DNA from: Ornithomonoglobus_A sp045612845
GTDB taxonomy: Bacteria; Bacillota; Clostridia; UBA1381
Assembly: GCA_045612845.1 (NCBI GenBank)
Contig: JAZKZV010000018.1
Location: 1-51,710 of the forward strand
DNA length: 51,710 nucleotides
Reading direction: 5' to 3'
The notes below the pieces were generated by a model. It saw only the letters and a program-made list of their open reading frames with translations, did not search any database and was not told the DNA's origin. Made by a program: the position numbers and the translations under genes. Positions 1 to 6,766 of the stretch are shown here, piece after piece; within the stretch, counting starts at the first letter, position 1; each line of letters opens with the position of its first letter.

Positions 1-1
1 A

Positions 2-328
2 GAAGGTGCAGCTGTTACAACAACAAAAGAAGATATAGCTAAAAAGCTTGAAGCAGAAGGTTATGTTGTAGAAAAAGTAGGCGATGCTTACACAGTAACA
101 GGCTTACCTACATCAATAACAGTTGCAGGAACAACAGCAAAGGTATATCTTGCAGAAGAAGCTGCAACAGCATATGTAGTAACATATGCAGCAGATGGCA
201 CATTGGCAGGTGTTCAAATAAAGACACTTACAAAAGGTGCAAACGAAGCATTCGAAATCGGAGAAGCAAATGCAATATTCGTATGGGATGCTAACAATGT
301 AGCACTTTGCAACGCTTGGAGAAAGTAA
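2..328 (+). CDS. C-terminal part of a probable secreted or cell-surface protein (5' truncated)
   Basis: The reading frame is open from base 2 to a TAA at 326-328, giving 108 residues with no start in the window. The fragment is rich in Ala, Thr, Val and Gly. It reads like a small beta-rich repeat (TVTGLPTSITVAGTTAKVY, then VVTYAADGTLAGVQ) and ends with IFVWDANNVALCNAWRK. Endings of the type 'exxFxWd...PLc' are common in clostridial extracellular proteins built from Ig-like or S-layer-associated repeats, so a surface location is an inference from style only. Codons are heavily biased to ACA, GCA and GTA, which suggests strong expression. A terminator follows 22 bases after the stop. No enzyme motif is visible and the family is not identified. 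Confidence 0.6.
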   Translation, partial: EGAAVTTTKEDIAKKLEAEGYVVEKVGDAYTVTGLPTSITVAGTTAKVYLAEEAATAYVVTYAADGTLAGVQIKTLTKGANEAFEIGEANAIFVWDANNVALCNAWRK

Positions 329-350
329 AAAAGTAATTTTTCCAATACTT

Positions 351-378
351 AAGGAGAGGTTTTAACCTCTCCTTTTTT
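351..378 (+). terminator. Rho-independent terminator after the surface-protein gene
   Basis: AAGGAGAGGTT (351-361) pairs with AACCTCTCCTT (364-374) across a tiny loop and is followed by a T run. Confidence 0.9.
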
Positions 379-418
379 GTGTTATGATAACAAAATTTTA
401 TATTTTTTAAAAAAAGGC

Positions 419-447
419 TTGCATTTTTGGAAAAAATGTGATATAAT
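419..447 (+). promoter_or_regulatory. SigA-type promoter for rplS
   Basis: TTGCAT (419-424) and TATAAT (442-447) are separated by 17 bases, with a TG extension at 439-440. Transcription would start near 454. Confidence 0.85.
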
Positions 448-453
448 GCTATG

Positions 454-515
454 GTTATTACGGATGGTCCTCTGCCATGGTCGGCACGAACGTCTTAGAT
501 TATAAGGAGGATTTA
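454..515 (+). promoter_or_regulatory. rplS 5' leader, possible L19 autoregulatory RNA
   Basis: The roughly 60-base leader contains TGCC-ATGGTC-GGCA (472-485) and outer ACG/CGT complementarity, so it can fold just upstream of the Shine-Dalgarno AAGGAGG (504-510). Low-GC Gram-positives often carry an L19 leader RNA here. I see the hairpin but cannot confirm a match to that family. Confidence 0.35.
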
Positions 516-869
516 ATGATGAATACACAAGAAATCATTAACGCTTTGACAAAAGACCAAATAAGAACAGATTTGCCTGAGTTGGTTGTTGGTAACAATG
601 TAAAGGTTTACCAAAAAATCGTAGAAGGCAACCGTACAAGAACTCAGATGTTCGAAGGAACAATCATAAAGGTTCAAGGCGGCGGTATCGCCAAGACATT
701 TACTGTAAGACGTATTTCTTACGGTGTTGGCGTTGAAAAGACATGGCCTGTAAACTCACCTAATATCGAAAAGATTGAAATTTCGAGAAAAGGTAAAGTC
801 AGAAGAGCAAGACTATTCTATCTTCGCGACAGAGTTGGTAAGGCTGCAAAGGTTAAAGAAAGAATATAA
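516..869 (+). CDS. rplS: 50S ribosomal protein L19
   Basis: L19 is a large-subunit protein at the interface between the 30S and 50S subunits. The 117 residues match the family throughout: MNTQEIINALTKDQIRTDLPEL at the N-terminus, a central EGTIIKVQGGGIAKTFTVR segment, and the C-terminal signature KIEISRKGKVRRARLFYLRDRVGKAAKVKERI. The open frame extends upstream to 477, but AAGGAGG at 504-510 places the start at ATG 516 or ATG 519; I use 516 (5-base spacer), though 519 (8 bases) is equally plausible. It is a single-gene unit between its own promoter and terminator. In many Firmicutes it sits downstream of rpsP-rimM-trmD, which are not present here, although lepB and rbgA follow as usual. Confidence 0.97.
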   Translation: MMNTQEIINALTKDQIRTDLPELVVGNNVKVYQKIVEGNRTRTQMFEGTIIKVQGGGIAKTFTVRRISYGVGVEKTWPVNSPNIEKIEISRKGKVRRARLFYLRDRVGKAAKVKERI

Positions 870-881
870 CCTTATTTTCAC

Positions 882-908
882 AAAGGGGACAAGTTTTGTC
901 CCCTTTTA
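882..908 (+). terminator. Terminator of rplS
   Basis: AAAGGGGACAA (882-892) pairs with TTGTCCCCTTT (897-907), followed by a short T tract, 12 bases after the stop codon. Confidence 0.9.
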
Positions 909-937
909 AATTTATTTAAAAAAATAACCTAAAATTA

Positions 938-966
938 TTGATTTTTTTAATGAAATGGTATATTAT
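938..966 (+). promoter_or_regulatory. Promoter for lepB (and probably rbgA)
   Basis: TTGATT (938-943) and TATTAT (961-966) are 17 bases apart, about 40 bases upstream of the lepB start. Confidence 0.75.
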
Positions 967-1007
967 AGTAGTATAGTAAATGCTTTGGAAAGGACAAAGG
1001 TCGTATA

Positions 1008-1640
1008 ATGGAAAAAAAGAAGATAAACTGGTTAAAGGAGCTTTGGGAATGGGTATATACAATAGCCATAGCTATAGCCATAGCGTTCCTTATAAAAACA
1101 TTTTTGTTTGATATTGTAAAAGTAGACGGGTCGAGTATGTATCCGACGCTTGTTGATGGCGACAGACTTATAGTATCAAGACTAAATTACAAGCCTAATG
1201 TGGGCGATATTGTTATTTTGGACAGTACGTATAAGGATAGACAAAGCTACTATGACACAGTTGCAAAGTCGGAGGGTAAAGACGAACTGAGTATTTTTGA
1301 TAAGATTACAGTAAAGCTTCCTAAAAACCTTAAGAAAAGATTTTATGTAAAAAGAGTTATAGGAATGCCGGGCCAGACAGTTGACATAAAAGACGGTAAG
1401 GTCTACATAGACGGAGAAGTCTTTGAGGAGGAATACTATAACGGTATAACCTCGCCAATCGACTCGGTTATGCAATTCCCTCTTACTGTAGAAGAGGGTA
1501 CGGTGTTTGTAATGGGCGATAACCGTCCAAGAAGTAAAGACAGTCGTTCCTACGAATTAGGTCTTGTCCCATTCGAAGCACTTTTGGGAAAATCCCAGGT
1601 AAGAATCTGGCCGCTTAGCGAAATCGGCATAACAAAGTAA
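1008..1640 (+). CDS. lepB: Signal peptidase I
   Basis: This membrane-bound serine protease (family S26) removes signal peptides from exported proteins on the outer face of the membrane. The 210-residue protein has one N-terminal membrane anchor at about residues 13-34 (alternating Ile-Ala). The catalytic serine is S43 in GSSMYPTL, and the lysine general base is K115 in YVKRVIGMPGQ. The GDNRPRSKDSR box lies near residues 165-175. The size and single anchor match the Gram-positive SipS type rather than the larger E. coli enzyme. The ribosome binding site is AAAGG at 996-1000 with a 7-base spacer. The gene is followed by rbgA, a conserved Firmicutes neighbourhood with rplS upstream. Confidence 0.97.
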   Translation: MEKKKINWLKELWEWVYTIAIAIAIAFLIKTFLFDIVKVDGSSMYPTLVDGDRLIVSRLNYKPNVGDIVILDSTYKDRQSYYDTVAKSEGKDELSIFDKITVKLPKNLKKRFYVKRVIGMPGQTVDIKDGKVYIDGEVFEEEYYNGITSPIDSVMQFPLTVEEGTVFVMGDNRPRSKDSRSYELGLVPFEALLGKSQVRIWPLSEIGITK

Positions 1641-1652
1641 TTATGTAAAAAG

Positions 1653-1690
1653 CAAAAGAGCAGTGTAAAATTTTTGCACTGCTCTCTGTA
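1653..1690 (+). terminator. Stem-loop between lepB and rbgA
   Basis: AGAGCAGTG (1657-1665) pairs with CACTGCTCT (1677-1685). The tract that follows is CTGTATC rather than a T run, so this is a weak terminator or a processing/stability hairpin. Confidence 0.5.
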
Positions 1691-1714
1691 TCATATTTTT
1701 GAATGGAGAATCTT

Positions 1715-2581
1715 ATGCAGAATTTACAGTGGTATCCCGGTCATATGGCAAAAACACGTCGCTTGATTGAGGAAAATCTTAAAATGATAGACGTCGTTGT
1801 CGAGATTTTAGACGCGCGTATTCCATATTCGGGCAGAAATCCGCATTTTGATGATATTATAAAGAATAAACCAAGATTGTTGGTTATGAATAAGTCCGAC
1901 CTTGCCGATAAGGCACTTACCGATAAATGGATTGAATGGTACAAAAAAGAGGGACTAAGGGTTATTCCTATAAGCTGTACAACGGGTGCAGGTATTAACA
2001 AAGTCATAAACGAGGCACAAGCACTTATTCAGGACAAGATTGATAAGGATGCACAAAAGGGCAGAACGAGAACATTAAAAATAATGATGGTCGGTATCCC
2101 AAATGTGGGTAAATCGAGCCTTATAAACCGTCTTGTAGGTAAAGCAAGCACAAAGACGGGAGATAAGCCGGGTGTAACGCGCGGTAAGCAGTGGATAAGA
2201 TTAAAAGGCAATGTAGAACTTTTGGATACCCCCGGTATATTATCACCAAAGTTTGATGACCAGAATGTTGCAAAACGACTTGCATTCACGGGTGCAATAA
2301 AGGACGAGATAATGAATACTGAGCTTTTGGCATATGATTTATGCGCGCTGCTTAGTGAAAGATACCCCGATTTGTTGTGTACAAGATACAAGCTCGATAC
2401 AGTAGAAAATCTTGAAGGGTTTGAGATTTTAGAAAAAATCGCAAGAAAACGTGGATTTGTTATATCAGGCGGCGAGGTGGATATGGAGCGTGCCGCAAAT
2501 ATGGTGCTTGATGAGTTAAGAGGAGCCAAGATTGGTAATATAACATTAGAAAATCCCGATATTGATTTGTGTGAAGAATAA
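1715..2581 (+). CDS. rbgA: Ribosome biogenesis GTPase RbgA (YlqF)
   Basis: RbgA is a circularly permuted GTPase needed late in 50S assembly. The 288-residue protein shows the permuted motif order: G4 NKSD (59-62), then G1 GIPNVGKSS (127-135), the G2 threonine in GVTRG (about 155) and G3 DTPG (171-174). The N-terminus MQNLQWYPGHMAKTRR is diagnostic of the family. The open frame begins at ATG 1703, but GGAGA at 1705-1709 positions ATG 1715 as the start, which also fits the family N-terminus. The usual neighbour rnhB is absent. It is transcribed with lepB and ends at the large hairpin at 2601-2695. Confidence 0.96.
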   Translation: MQNLQWYPGHMAKTRRLIEENLKMIDVVVEILDARIPYSGRNPHFDDIIKNKPRLLVMNKSDLADKALTDKWIEWYKKEGLRVIPISCTTGAGINKVINEAQALIQDKIDKDAQKGRTRTLKIMMVGIPNVGKSSLINRLVGKASTKTGDKPGVTRGKQWIRLKGNVELLDTPGILSPKFDDQNVAKRLAFTGAIKDEIMNTELLAYDLCALLSERYPDLLCTRYKLDTVENLEGFEILEKIARKRGFVISGGEVDMERAANMVLDELRGAKIGNITLENPDIDLCEE

Positions 2582-2600
2582 AATGATTTTAATATAAACA

Positions 2601-2695
2601 AAAAGGACAGTCTGTATAAATTTGATATTGCGAGTTTTAAATCCGTAAGATTTAACTGTTTGAGCAATAAAATTTAGACAGACTGTCCTTTTTTT
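2601..2695. terminator. Long imperfect palindrome, probable bidirectional terminator
   Basis: The 13-base arms at 2603-2615 and 2678-2690 are perfect complements, and a T run follows at 2689-2697. Complementarity continues inward (TAAATTT, TATTGC and TTAAATC blocks on both arms), so most of the ~88 bases fold into one long hairpin. It lies between the convergent genes rbgA and the membrane protein gene. It is much longer than the other terminators here. Confidence 0.75.
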
Positions 2696-2698
2696 TAA

Positions 2699-3124
2699 TT
2701 ACACAATTTTGTATCGTGGTTTTTCTTCATCAAATAAATAATATCTAAAATAATCGTCTGCAACAATGCAAACAAGGCTTAATATGAGCCACAAAAGTGA
2801 ATAGGGCAGGCAGATTTGTCCTAAAATATTATATGGTAGATTGCTATAATCCCAAACATTAAGACCGAGCCATAAATTCAGCACACAACCAAAAATAAAT
2901 TCTAATAAAGTAACTAAAAATGCACCAAAAAACATTTGCAGTATCAACGGAATTTCGTAGGTATAGTGTTCGTTTAACATACCTATTGCAACAAAGCATA
3001 AGCCGCCAAGCACAAACATACTCCAATGACTGTAACCGCGCCACAAAAGCTCTATAATAATATATGCAATACCACCAAGCGAAAATAAAATAAGCTTGCG
3101 TAGAAAACAATCATGCAATTTCAT
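2699..3124 (-). CDS. Small integral membrane protein, ABC_trans_CmpB-like family
   Basis: The 141-residue protein has four hydrophobic segments (about residues 11-30, 35-50, 60-85 and 105-125). The motif YSHWSMFVLGGLCFVAIGMLNE near residues 31-52 is characteristic of the PF06541 family ('putative ABC-transporter type IV'), which is common in Clostridia. The function of that family is not established, and no ATPase or substrate-binding gene is adjacent. The start at 3124 has AGGGGG upstream with a 9-base spacer. That Shine-Dalgarno lies inside the 3' arm of the gyrB terminator, so expression may be low or depend on readthrough. Confidence 0.75.
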   Translation of the reverse strand: MKLHDCFLRKLILFSLGGIAYIIIELLWRGYSHWSMFVLGGLCFVAIGMLNEHYTYEIPLILQMFFGAFLVTLLEFIFGCVLNLWLGLNVWDYSNLPYNILGQICLPYSLLWLILSLVCIVADDYFRYYLFDEEKPRYKIV

Positions 3125-3126
3125 AG

Positions 3127-3172
3127 AAAAACACCCCCTGTTTCTATTATATGAAAATAGGGGGTGTTTTAG
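3127..3172 (-). terminator. Terminator of the recJ-gyrB operon
   Basis: AAAACACCCCCT (3128-3139) pairs with AGGGGGTGTTTT (3159-3170). Both strands have a T run after the stem. On the minus strand it lies 5-50 bases after the gyrB stop. Confidence 0.9.
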
Positions 3173-3176
3173 TCAA

Positions 3177-5108
3177 TTAGTAGTCAAGATTAGAAACATT
3201 TTTAGCATTTGCCTTTATGAATTCACGACGAGGCTCAACCTTGTCGCCCATAAGTATTGTAAATGTTTCATCTGCCATTGCGGCATCTTCGAGTGTTACC
3301 TGAAGTATTGTACGCTTTGATGGATCCATAGTTGTTTCTGTAAGCTCTTCGGGGTCCATCTCACCAAGACCCTTGTATCTTTGTACTTTACAACCATTGC
3401 CCATTTCGGCAATAAGTGCGTCTCTTTCGTTTTCGTCATATGCGAACTTCTCTACAAGATTCTTGTTCTTGCCCTTAAATACCTTGAACAAAGGCGGTTG
3501 AGCAATGTATATATTTCCGTTTTCTACAAGCGGACGCATATGTCTGAAGAAGAAAGTTAAGAGAAGTGTACGGATATGCGCTCCATCTACGTCGGCATCG
3601 GCCATTATAATAATTTTACCGTAACGAAGGTTGTTTATATCAAATTCACTGCCGATACCTGTGCCAAGTGCCTGAATAACGGGTAGTAGCTTCTGGTTAT
3701 TTAAAACCTGTGCGCTGTTTGCTTTTTCAACATTAAGCATTTTACCCCAAAGCGGAAGAATTGCCTGGAACTTTCTGTTTCTTCCTTGCTTTGCACTACC
3801 GCCCGCACTATCACCCTCGACGATGAATAATTCTGCATAATCCTCGCCCTCGTCCTGACAACGTGCAAGCTTACCTAAAAGTGATGAGTTAACACCGTTA
3901 GAATCGCGTCTTGATGCCTCACGTGCTTTTTTTGCAGCCTCTCTTGCTCTTGATGCTGCAAGAGTCTTTTCTATTATTGTTCTTGCGATTTTTGGGTTTT
4001 CCTCCAGGAATGCTGCAAGCTTATCGTTTAGCGCACCCTCAACAAGTGCTCTTGCCTCGCTGTTGCCAAGCTTGGTTTTTGTCTGACCCTCAAACTGAGC
4101 CTCCATAACCTTTACACTTATAACAGATGTAAGACCCTCTCTTGTATCCTCGCCTGAAAGATTCTGGTCTTTTTCTTTTAAAAGACCATATTTTCTTGCA
4201 TAATCATTTATAACTCTTGTAAGACCTGATTTAAAGCCTGTTTCGTGAGTACCACCGTCTATTGTACGTATATTATTTGCGAAGCTTAAAAGATTTTCGG
4301 CATATGATGTAGTATATTGCATTGCAACCTCTACCATCATATCATTCTTTTGTGCCTCAAAATATACAATATCCTCGTGTATAGCATCTTTGTTACGGTT
4401 CAAGTATTTAACAAACTCTTTAATACCGCCCTCCGCATGAAGAGTAACGCTTTCGCGTTCTTCGTCTCTTTTATCGTTAAATATTATCTTAATGCCTCTG
4501 TTAAGGAATGCTTGTTCTCTTAAGCGGTTAAGCAATATATCATAATCGAAGACAAGGGTTTCGAAAATTTCTCCGTCAGGCTTAAAGGTTATTTTTGTTC
4601 CTGTTTTATCGGTATCGCCTATAACCTTTAGCTTACATGTAGGCACACCTCTTTCATAGCTTTGATAGTGGATATGTTCACCGTCTGAGACCTCAACCTC
4701 AAGGCGTTCTGAGAGTGCATTAACAACAGAAGAACCAACACCGTGCAAACCGCCCGACACCTTATATCCGCCACCGCCAAACTTACCGCCTGCATGGAGA
4801 ATAGTCAAAACAACCTCGACTGTGGGTATGCCTTGTTGCGGGTGAATTCCTACAGGAATACCACGGCCGTTATCTGTTACGGTAACGGAGTTGTCTGCAT
4901 TTATATCAACTGTTATCTCGGTACAGAAGCCTGCAAGTGCCTCGTCTATTGAGTTATCCACTATCTCATATACAAGATGGTGTAAACCGGGCGAGGCGGT
5001 CGAACCGATATACATGCCGGGACGTTTTCTTACCGCGTCCAGACCCTCTAAGACCTGAATTTGGTTTTCGTCATATTTTTCTTCAATCTTGTTTTCGAAC
5101 TCGTTCAT
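3177..5108 (-). CDS. gyrB: DNA gyrase subunit B
   Basis: GyrB is the ATPase subunit of the type II topoisomerase that introduces negative supercoils. The 643-residue protein is full length for the short Gram-positive form. The N-terminal GHKL ATPase has VRKRPGMYIGST, EIVDNSIDEALAG, DNGRGIPV and GGLHGVGSSVVNALS. The TOPRIM domain has the EGDSAGG motif and MADADVDGAHIRTL. The segment ILPLWGKMLNVEKA is the clostridial version of PLRGK. The C-terminus QRYKGLGEMDPEEL ends in SNLDY. It is the last gene of the recJ-relA-yaaA-recF-remB-gyrB operon, 32 bases after remB. gyrA is not next to it, unlike the usual arrangement. Confidence 0.99.
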   Translation of the reverse strand: MNEFENKIEEKYDENQIQVLEGLDAVRKRPGMYIGSTASPGLHHLVYEIVDNSIDEALAGFCTEITVDINADNSVTVTDNGRGIPVGIHPQQGIPTVEVVLTILHAGGKFGGGGYKVSGGLHGVGSSVVNALSERLEVEVSDGEHIHYQSYERGVPTCKLKVIGDTDKTGTKITFKPDGEIFETLVFDYDILLNRLREQAFLNRGIKIIFNDKRDEERESVTLHAEGGIKEFVKYLNRNKDAIHEDIVYFEAQKNDMMVEVAMQYTTSYAENLLSFANNIRTIDGGTHETGFKSGLTRVINDYARKYGLLKEKDQNLSGEDTREGLTSVISVKVMEAQFEGQTKTKLGNSEARALVEGALNDKLAAFLEENPKIARTIIEKTLAASRAREAAKKAREASRRDSNGVNSSLLGKLARCQDEGEDYAELFIVEGDSAGGSAKQGRNRKFQAILPLWGKMLNVEKANSAQVLNNQKLLPVIQALGTGIGSEFDINNLRYGKIIIMADADVDGAHIRTLLLTFFFRHMRPLVENGNIYIAQPPLFKVFKGKNKNLVEKFAYDENERDALIAEMGNGCKVQRYKGLGEMDPEELTETTMDPSKRTILQVTLEDAAMADETFTILMGDKVEPRREFIKANAKNVSNLDY

Positions 5109-5140
5109 TATTTTATCCTTTCCTTTCTAATGGACGTTTT

Positions 5141-5413
5141 TTAATCTATGTTTGTTGTCATTGTTGACATTTTTGCACGTTTTGATAATACCTGAGTTGA
5201 CATTGATGAAATATATACTGTAATAGTATCCTTCACCTTTGTTACGATATATGATTTTGGTAAGTCTTCTGTTGCGTATACTACATTACCGTTGCTCTGG
5301 GCATATCCTAAAAAGTTTTTGCCAAGTCTTGATACTGTCGTATTTTCTACATCAAATATTCCTACTATGTGTTTTGTATTTATGACTGCGTCATTTCCTA
5401 TGTGGATATACAT
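5141..5413 (-). CDS. remB: Extracellular matrix regulator RemB (DUF370)
   Basis: The 90-residue protein opens with MYIHIGNDAVINTKHIVGIFDVENT, matching the DUF370/YaaB family. In Bacillus subtilis remB lies between recF and gyrB and affects biofilm matrix gene expression together with remA. The position here is identical, which makes the assignment secure as a family. A DNA-binding role in this organism is inferred from the RemA relative. It is the fifth gene of the operon, 13 bases after recF. Confidence 0.93.
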   Translation of the reverse strand: MYIHIGNDAVINTKHIVGIFDVENTTVSRLGKNFLGYAQSNGNVVYATEDLPKSYIVTKVKDTITVYISSMSTQVLSKRAKMSTMTTNID

Positions 5414-5426
5414 TATAAATTCCGCC

Positions 5427-6512
5427 TTAATATATTATATTTCCGCTCTCGACCCTAAAAAGCTTTGTATCGGGTGTGTTGTGGGCGATATCTGTATCGG
5501 TGCTTGTTATAAGCACTTGCTTGTCGCGTATCTTTTCTGCGAGGTAGAGTCTGCGGTTTATATCAAGCTCACTCATGATATCGTCAAGCAGCAGTACGGG
5601 ATATTCGTCTCTTTTGTTGTAAAAGTAGTCTGCAAGAGCAATTTTAAGAGAGAGTGTAACTGTTCTTTGCTGACCTTGTGAACCGTATATTTTTGCGTCT
5701 GTGCCATTTATAAACAAATCAATATCATCGCGTTGTACTCCGTAACATGCAGAGGAAAACTCAATTTCTCTTGCCTGACGTTTTTCTATATGCTCAAAAA
5801 ATTCTTCTTTTGAAATATTACTAAGTTTTATGCCCGGCTTATATGAAATTTTAAGCTCCTCGCCTGAGATTTCTTTTTGTATTCTGCAAACGAATTCACG
5901 TAATGAGTCTATAAAATCAACTCTGTATTGCATAATCTGTGCACCATGTGTTGCAAGTTGTTCATTCCATACCGATAAGGTGGCATCAGATGTTACTCTG
6001 TTCTGATGGAGTGTTTTTAAGAGTGTGTTTTTTTGTGCAAGAACCTTGTTATAGTCTATGAGTTCACTAAGATATTTTGAGTGTAGCTGACTTATGGCAC
6101 TGTCGCAAAAACGTCTGCGACAAGATGGAGAGCCTTTAACGAGGTCTAAGTCTTCGGGCGAGAACATTACCACATTAAGATAACTCATTAACTGAGAAAG
6201 CTTTTTAATTGGTACATTGTTTACCTTTACGCTCTTTTTGCCATTCTTTAAAAAACGCATGCATGCGGTATAATCACGTGAGTTGTCATGAAAAGTCATC
6301 GAAATCTGTGCAAAATCACAACCAAAGCGTATAAGCTCTTTATCGATTCTTGTCCGGTGGCTTCTGCCTTGTGCAAAAAGATATACTGCCTCTAAAATAT
6401 TTGTTTTGCCTTGCGCATTGTTACCGTATATAAGGTTTGTATGCGGCGAAAACTCAATAACAGAATCCTCGTAATTTCTGAAATTCTTCAGAGAAAGAGA
6501 CGAAATATACAT
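5427..6512 (-). CDS. recF: DNA replication and repair protein RecF
   Basis: RecF is an SMC-like ATPase that helps load RecA at single-strand gaps through RecFOR. The 361-residue protein has the N-terminal LKNFRNYE signature, a Walker A in YGNNAQGKTNILEAVY (about 29-44), the MFSPEDLDLVKGSP motif (about 116-129), and the C-terminal GSQGQQRT signature followed by the Walker B LLLDDIMSELD. Length and all ABC-type motifs are intact. The ATG directly follows the yaaA stop with no gap, so translation is probably coupled. RecR is encoded at 16273-16869. Confidence 0.98.
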   Translation of the reverse strand: MYISSLSLKNFRNYEDSVIEFSPHTNLIYGNNAQGKTNILEAVYLFAQGRSHRTRIDKELIRFGCDFAQISMTFHDNSRDYTACMRFLKNGKKSVKVNNVPIKKLSQLMSYLNVVMFSPEDLDLVKGSPSCRRRFCDSAISQLHSKYLSELIDYNKVLAQKNTLLKTLHQNRVTSDATLSVWNEQLATHGAQIMQYRVDFIDSLREFVCRIQKEISGEELKISYKPGIKLSNISKEEFFEHIEKRQAREIEFSSACYGVQRDDIDLFINGTDAKIYGSQGQQRTVTLSLKIALADYFYNKRDEYPVLLLDDIMSELDINRRLYLAEKIRDKQVLITSTDTDIAHNTPDTKLFRVESGNIIY

Positions 6513-6746
6513 TTAATTTACTCCAACATTTATCCTTACGTCTGCATCATCAAATGCAACGTTTACAACATCACCTTCGCGGATTTTCTTTCCGCGCATG
6601 GTGCAGATTTCGCCATTAACAGATACAATCTCATCTAAAATCATATCCTTTGCATCTGCGCCTGTATCGGCAAGACCCGAAAACTTAAGCAACTGGTCAA
6701 GCTTGATATATTCGGTAGTGATTTTTATATCGAGTACCTCGTTCAT
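6513..6746 (-). CDS. yaaA: S4-domain RNA-binding protein YaaA (RlbA)
   Basis: This is the small S4-domain protein encoded just before recF across Firmicutes. It is 77 residues long, with the S4 core YIKLDQLLKFSGLADTGADAKDMI, then VNGEICTMRGKKIREGDVV. An upstream in-frame GTG at 6758 exists, but GGAGG lies immediately before ATG 6746, which is the better start. S4 domains bind structured RNA; the B. subtilis homologue is linked to the ribosomal large subunit. It begins 20 bases after the relA stop and abuts recF. Confidence 0.93.
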   Translation of the reverse strand: MNEVLDIKITTEYIKLDQLLKFSGLADTGADAKDMILDEIVSVNGEICTMRGKKIREGDVVNVAFDDADVRINVGVN

Positions 6747-6766
6747 TTTTTCCTCCACTATAAAAG

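Noticed and set aside
2029..2667. Minus-strand 212-residue ORF over rbgA
   Set aside because: Antisense shadow that also runs into the terminator palindrome.
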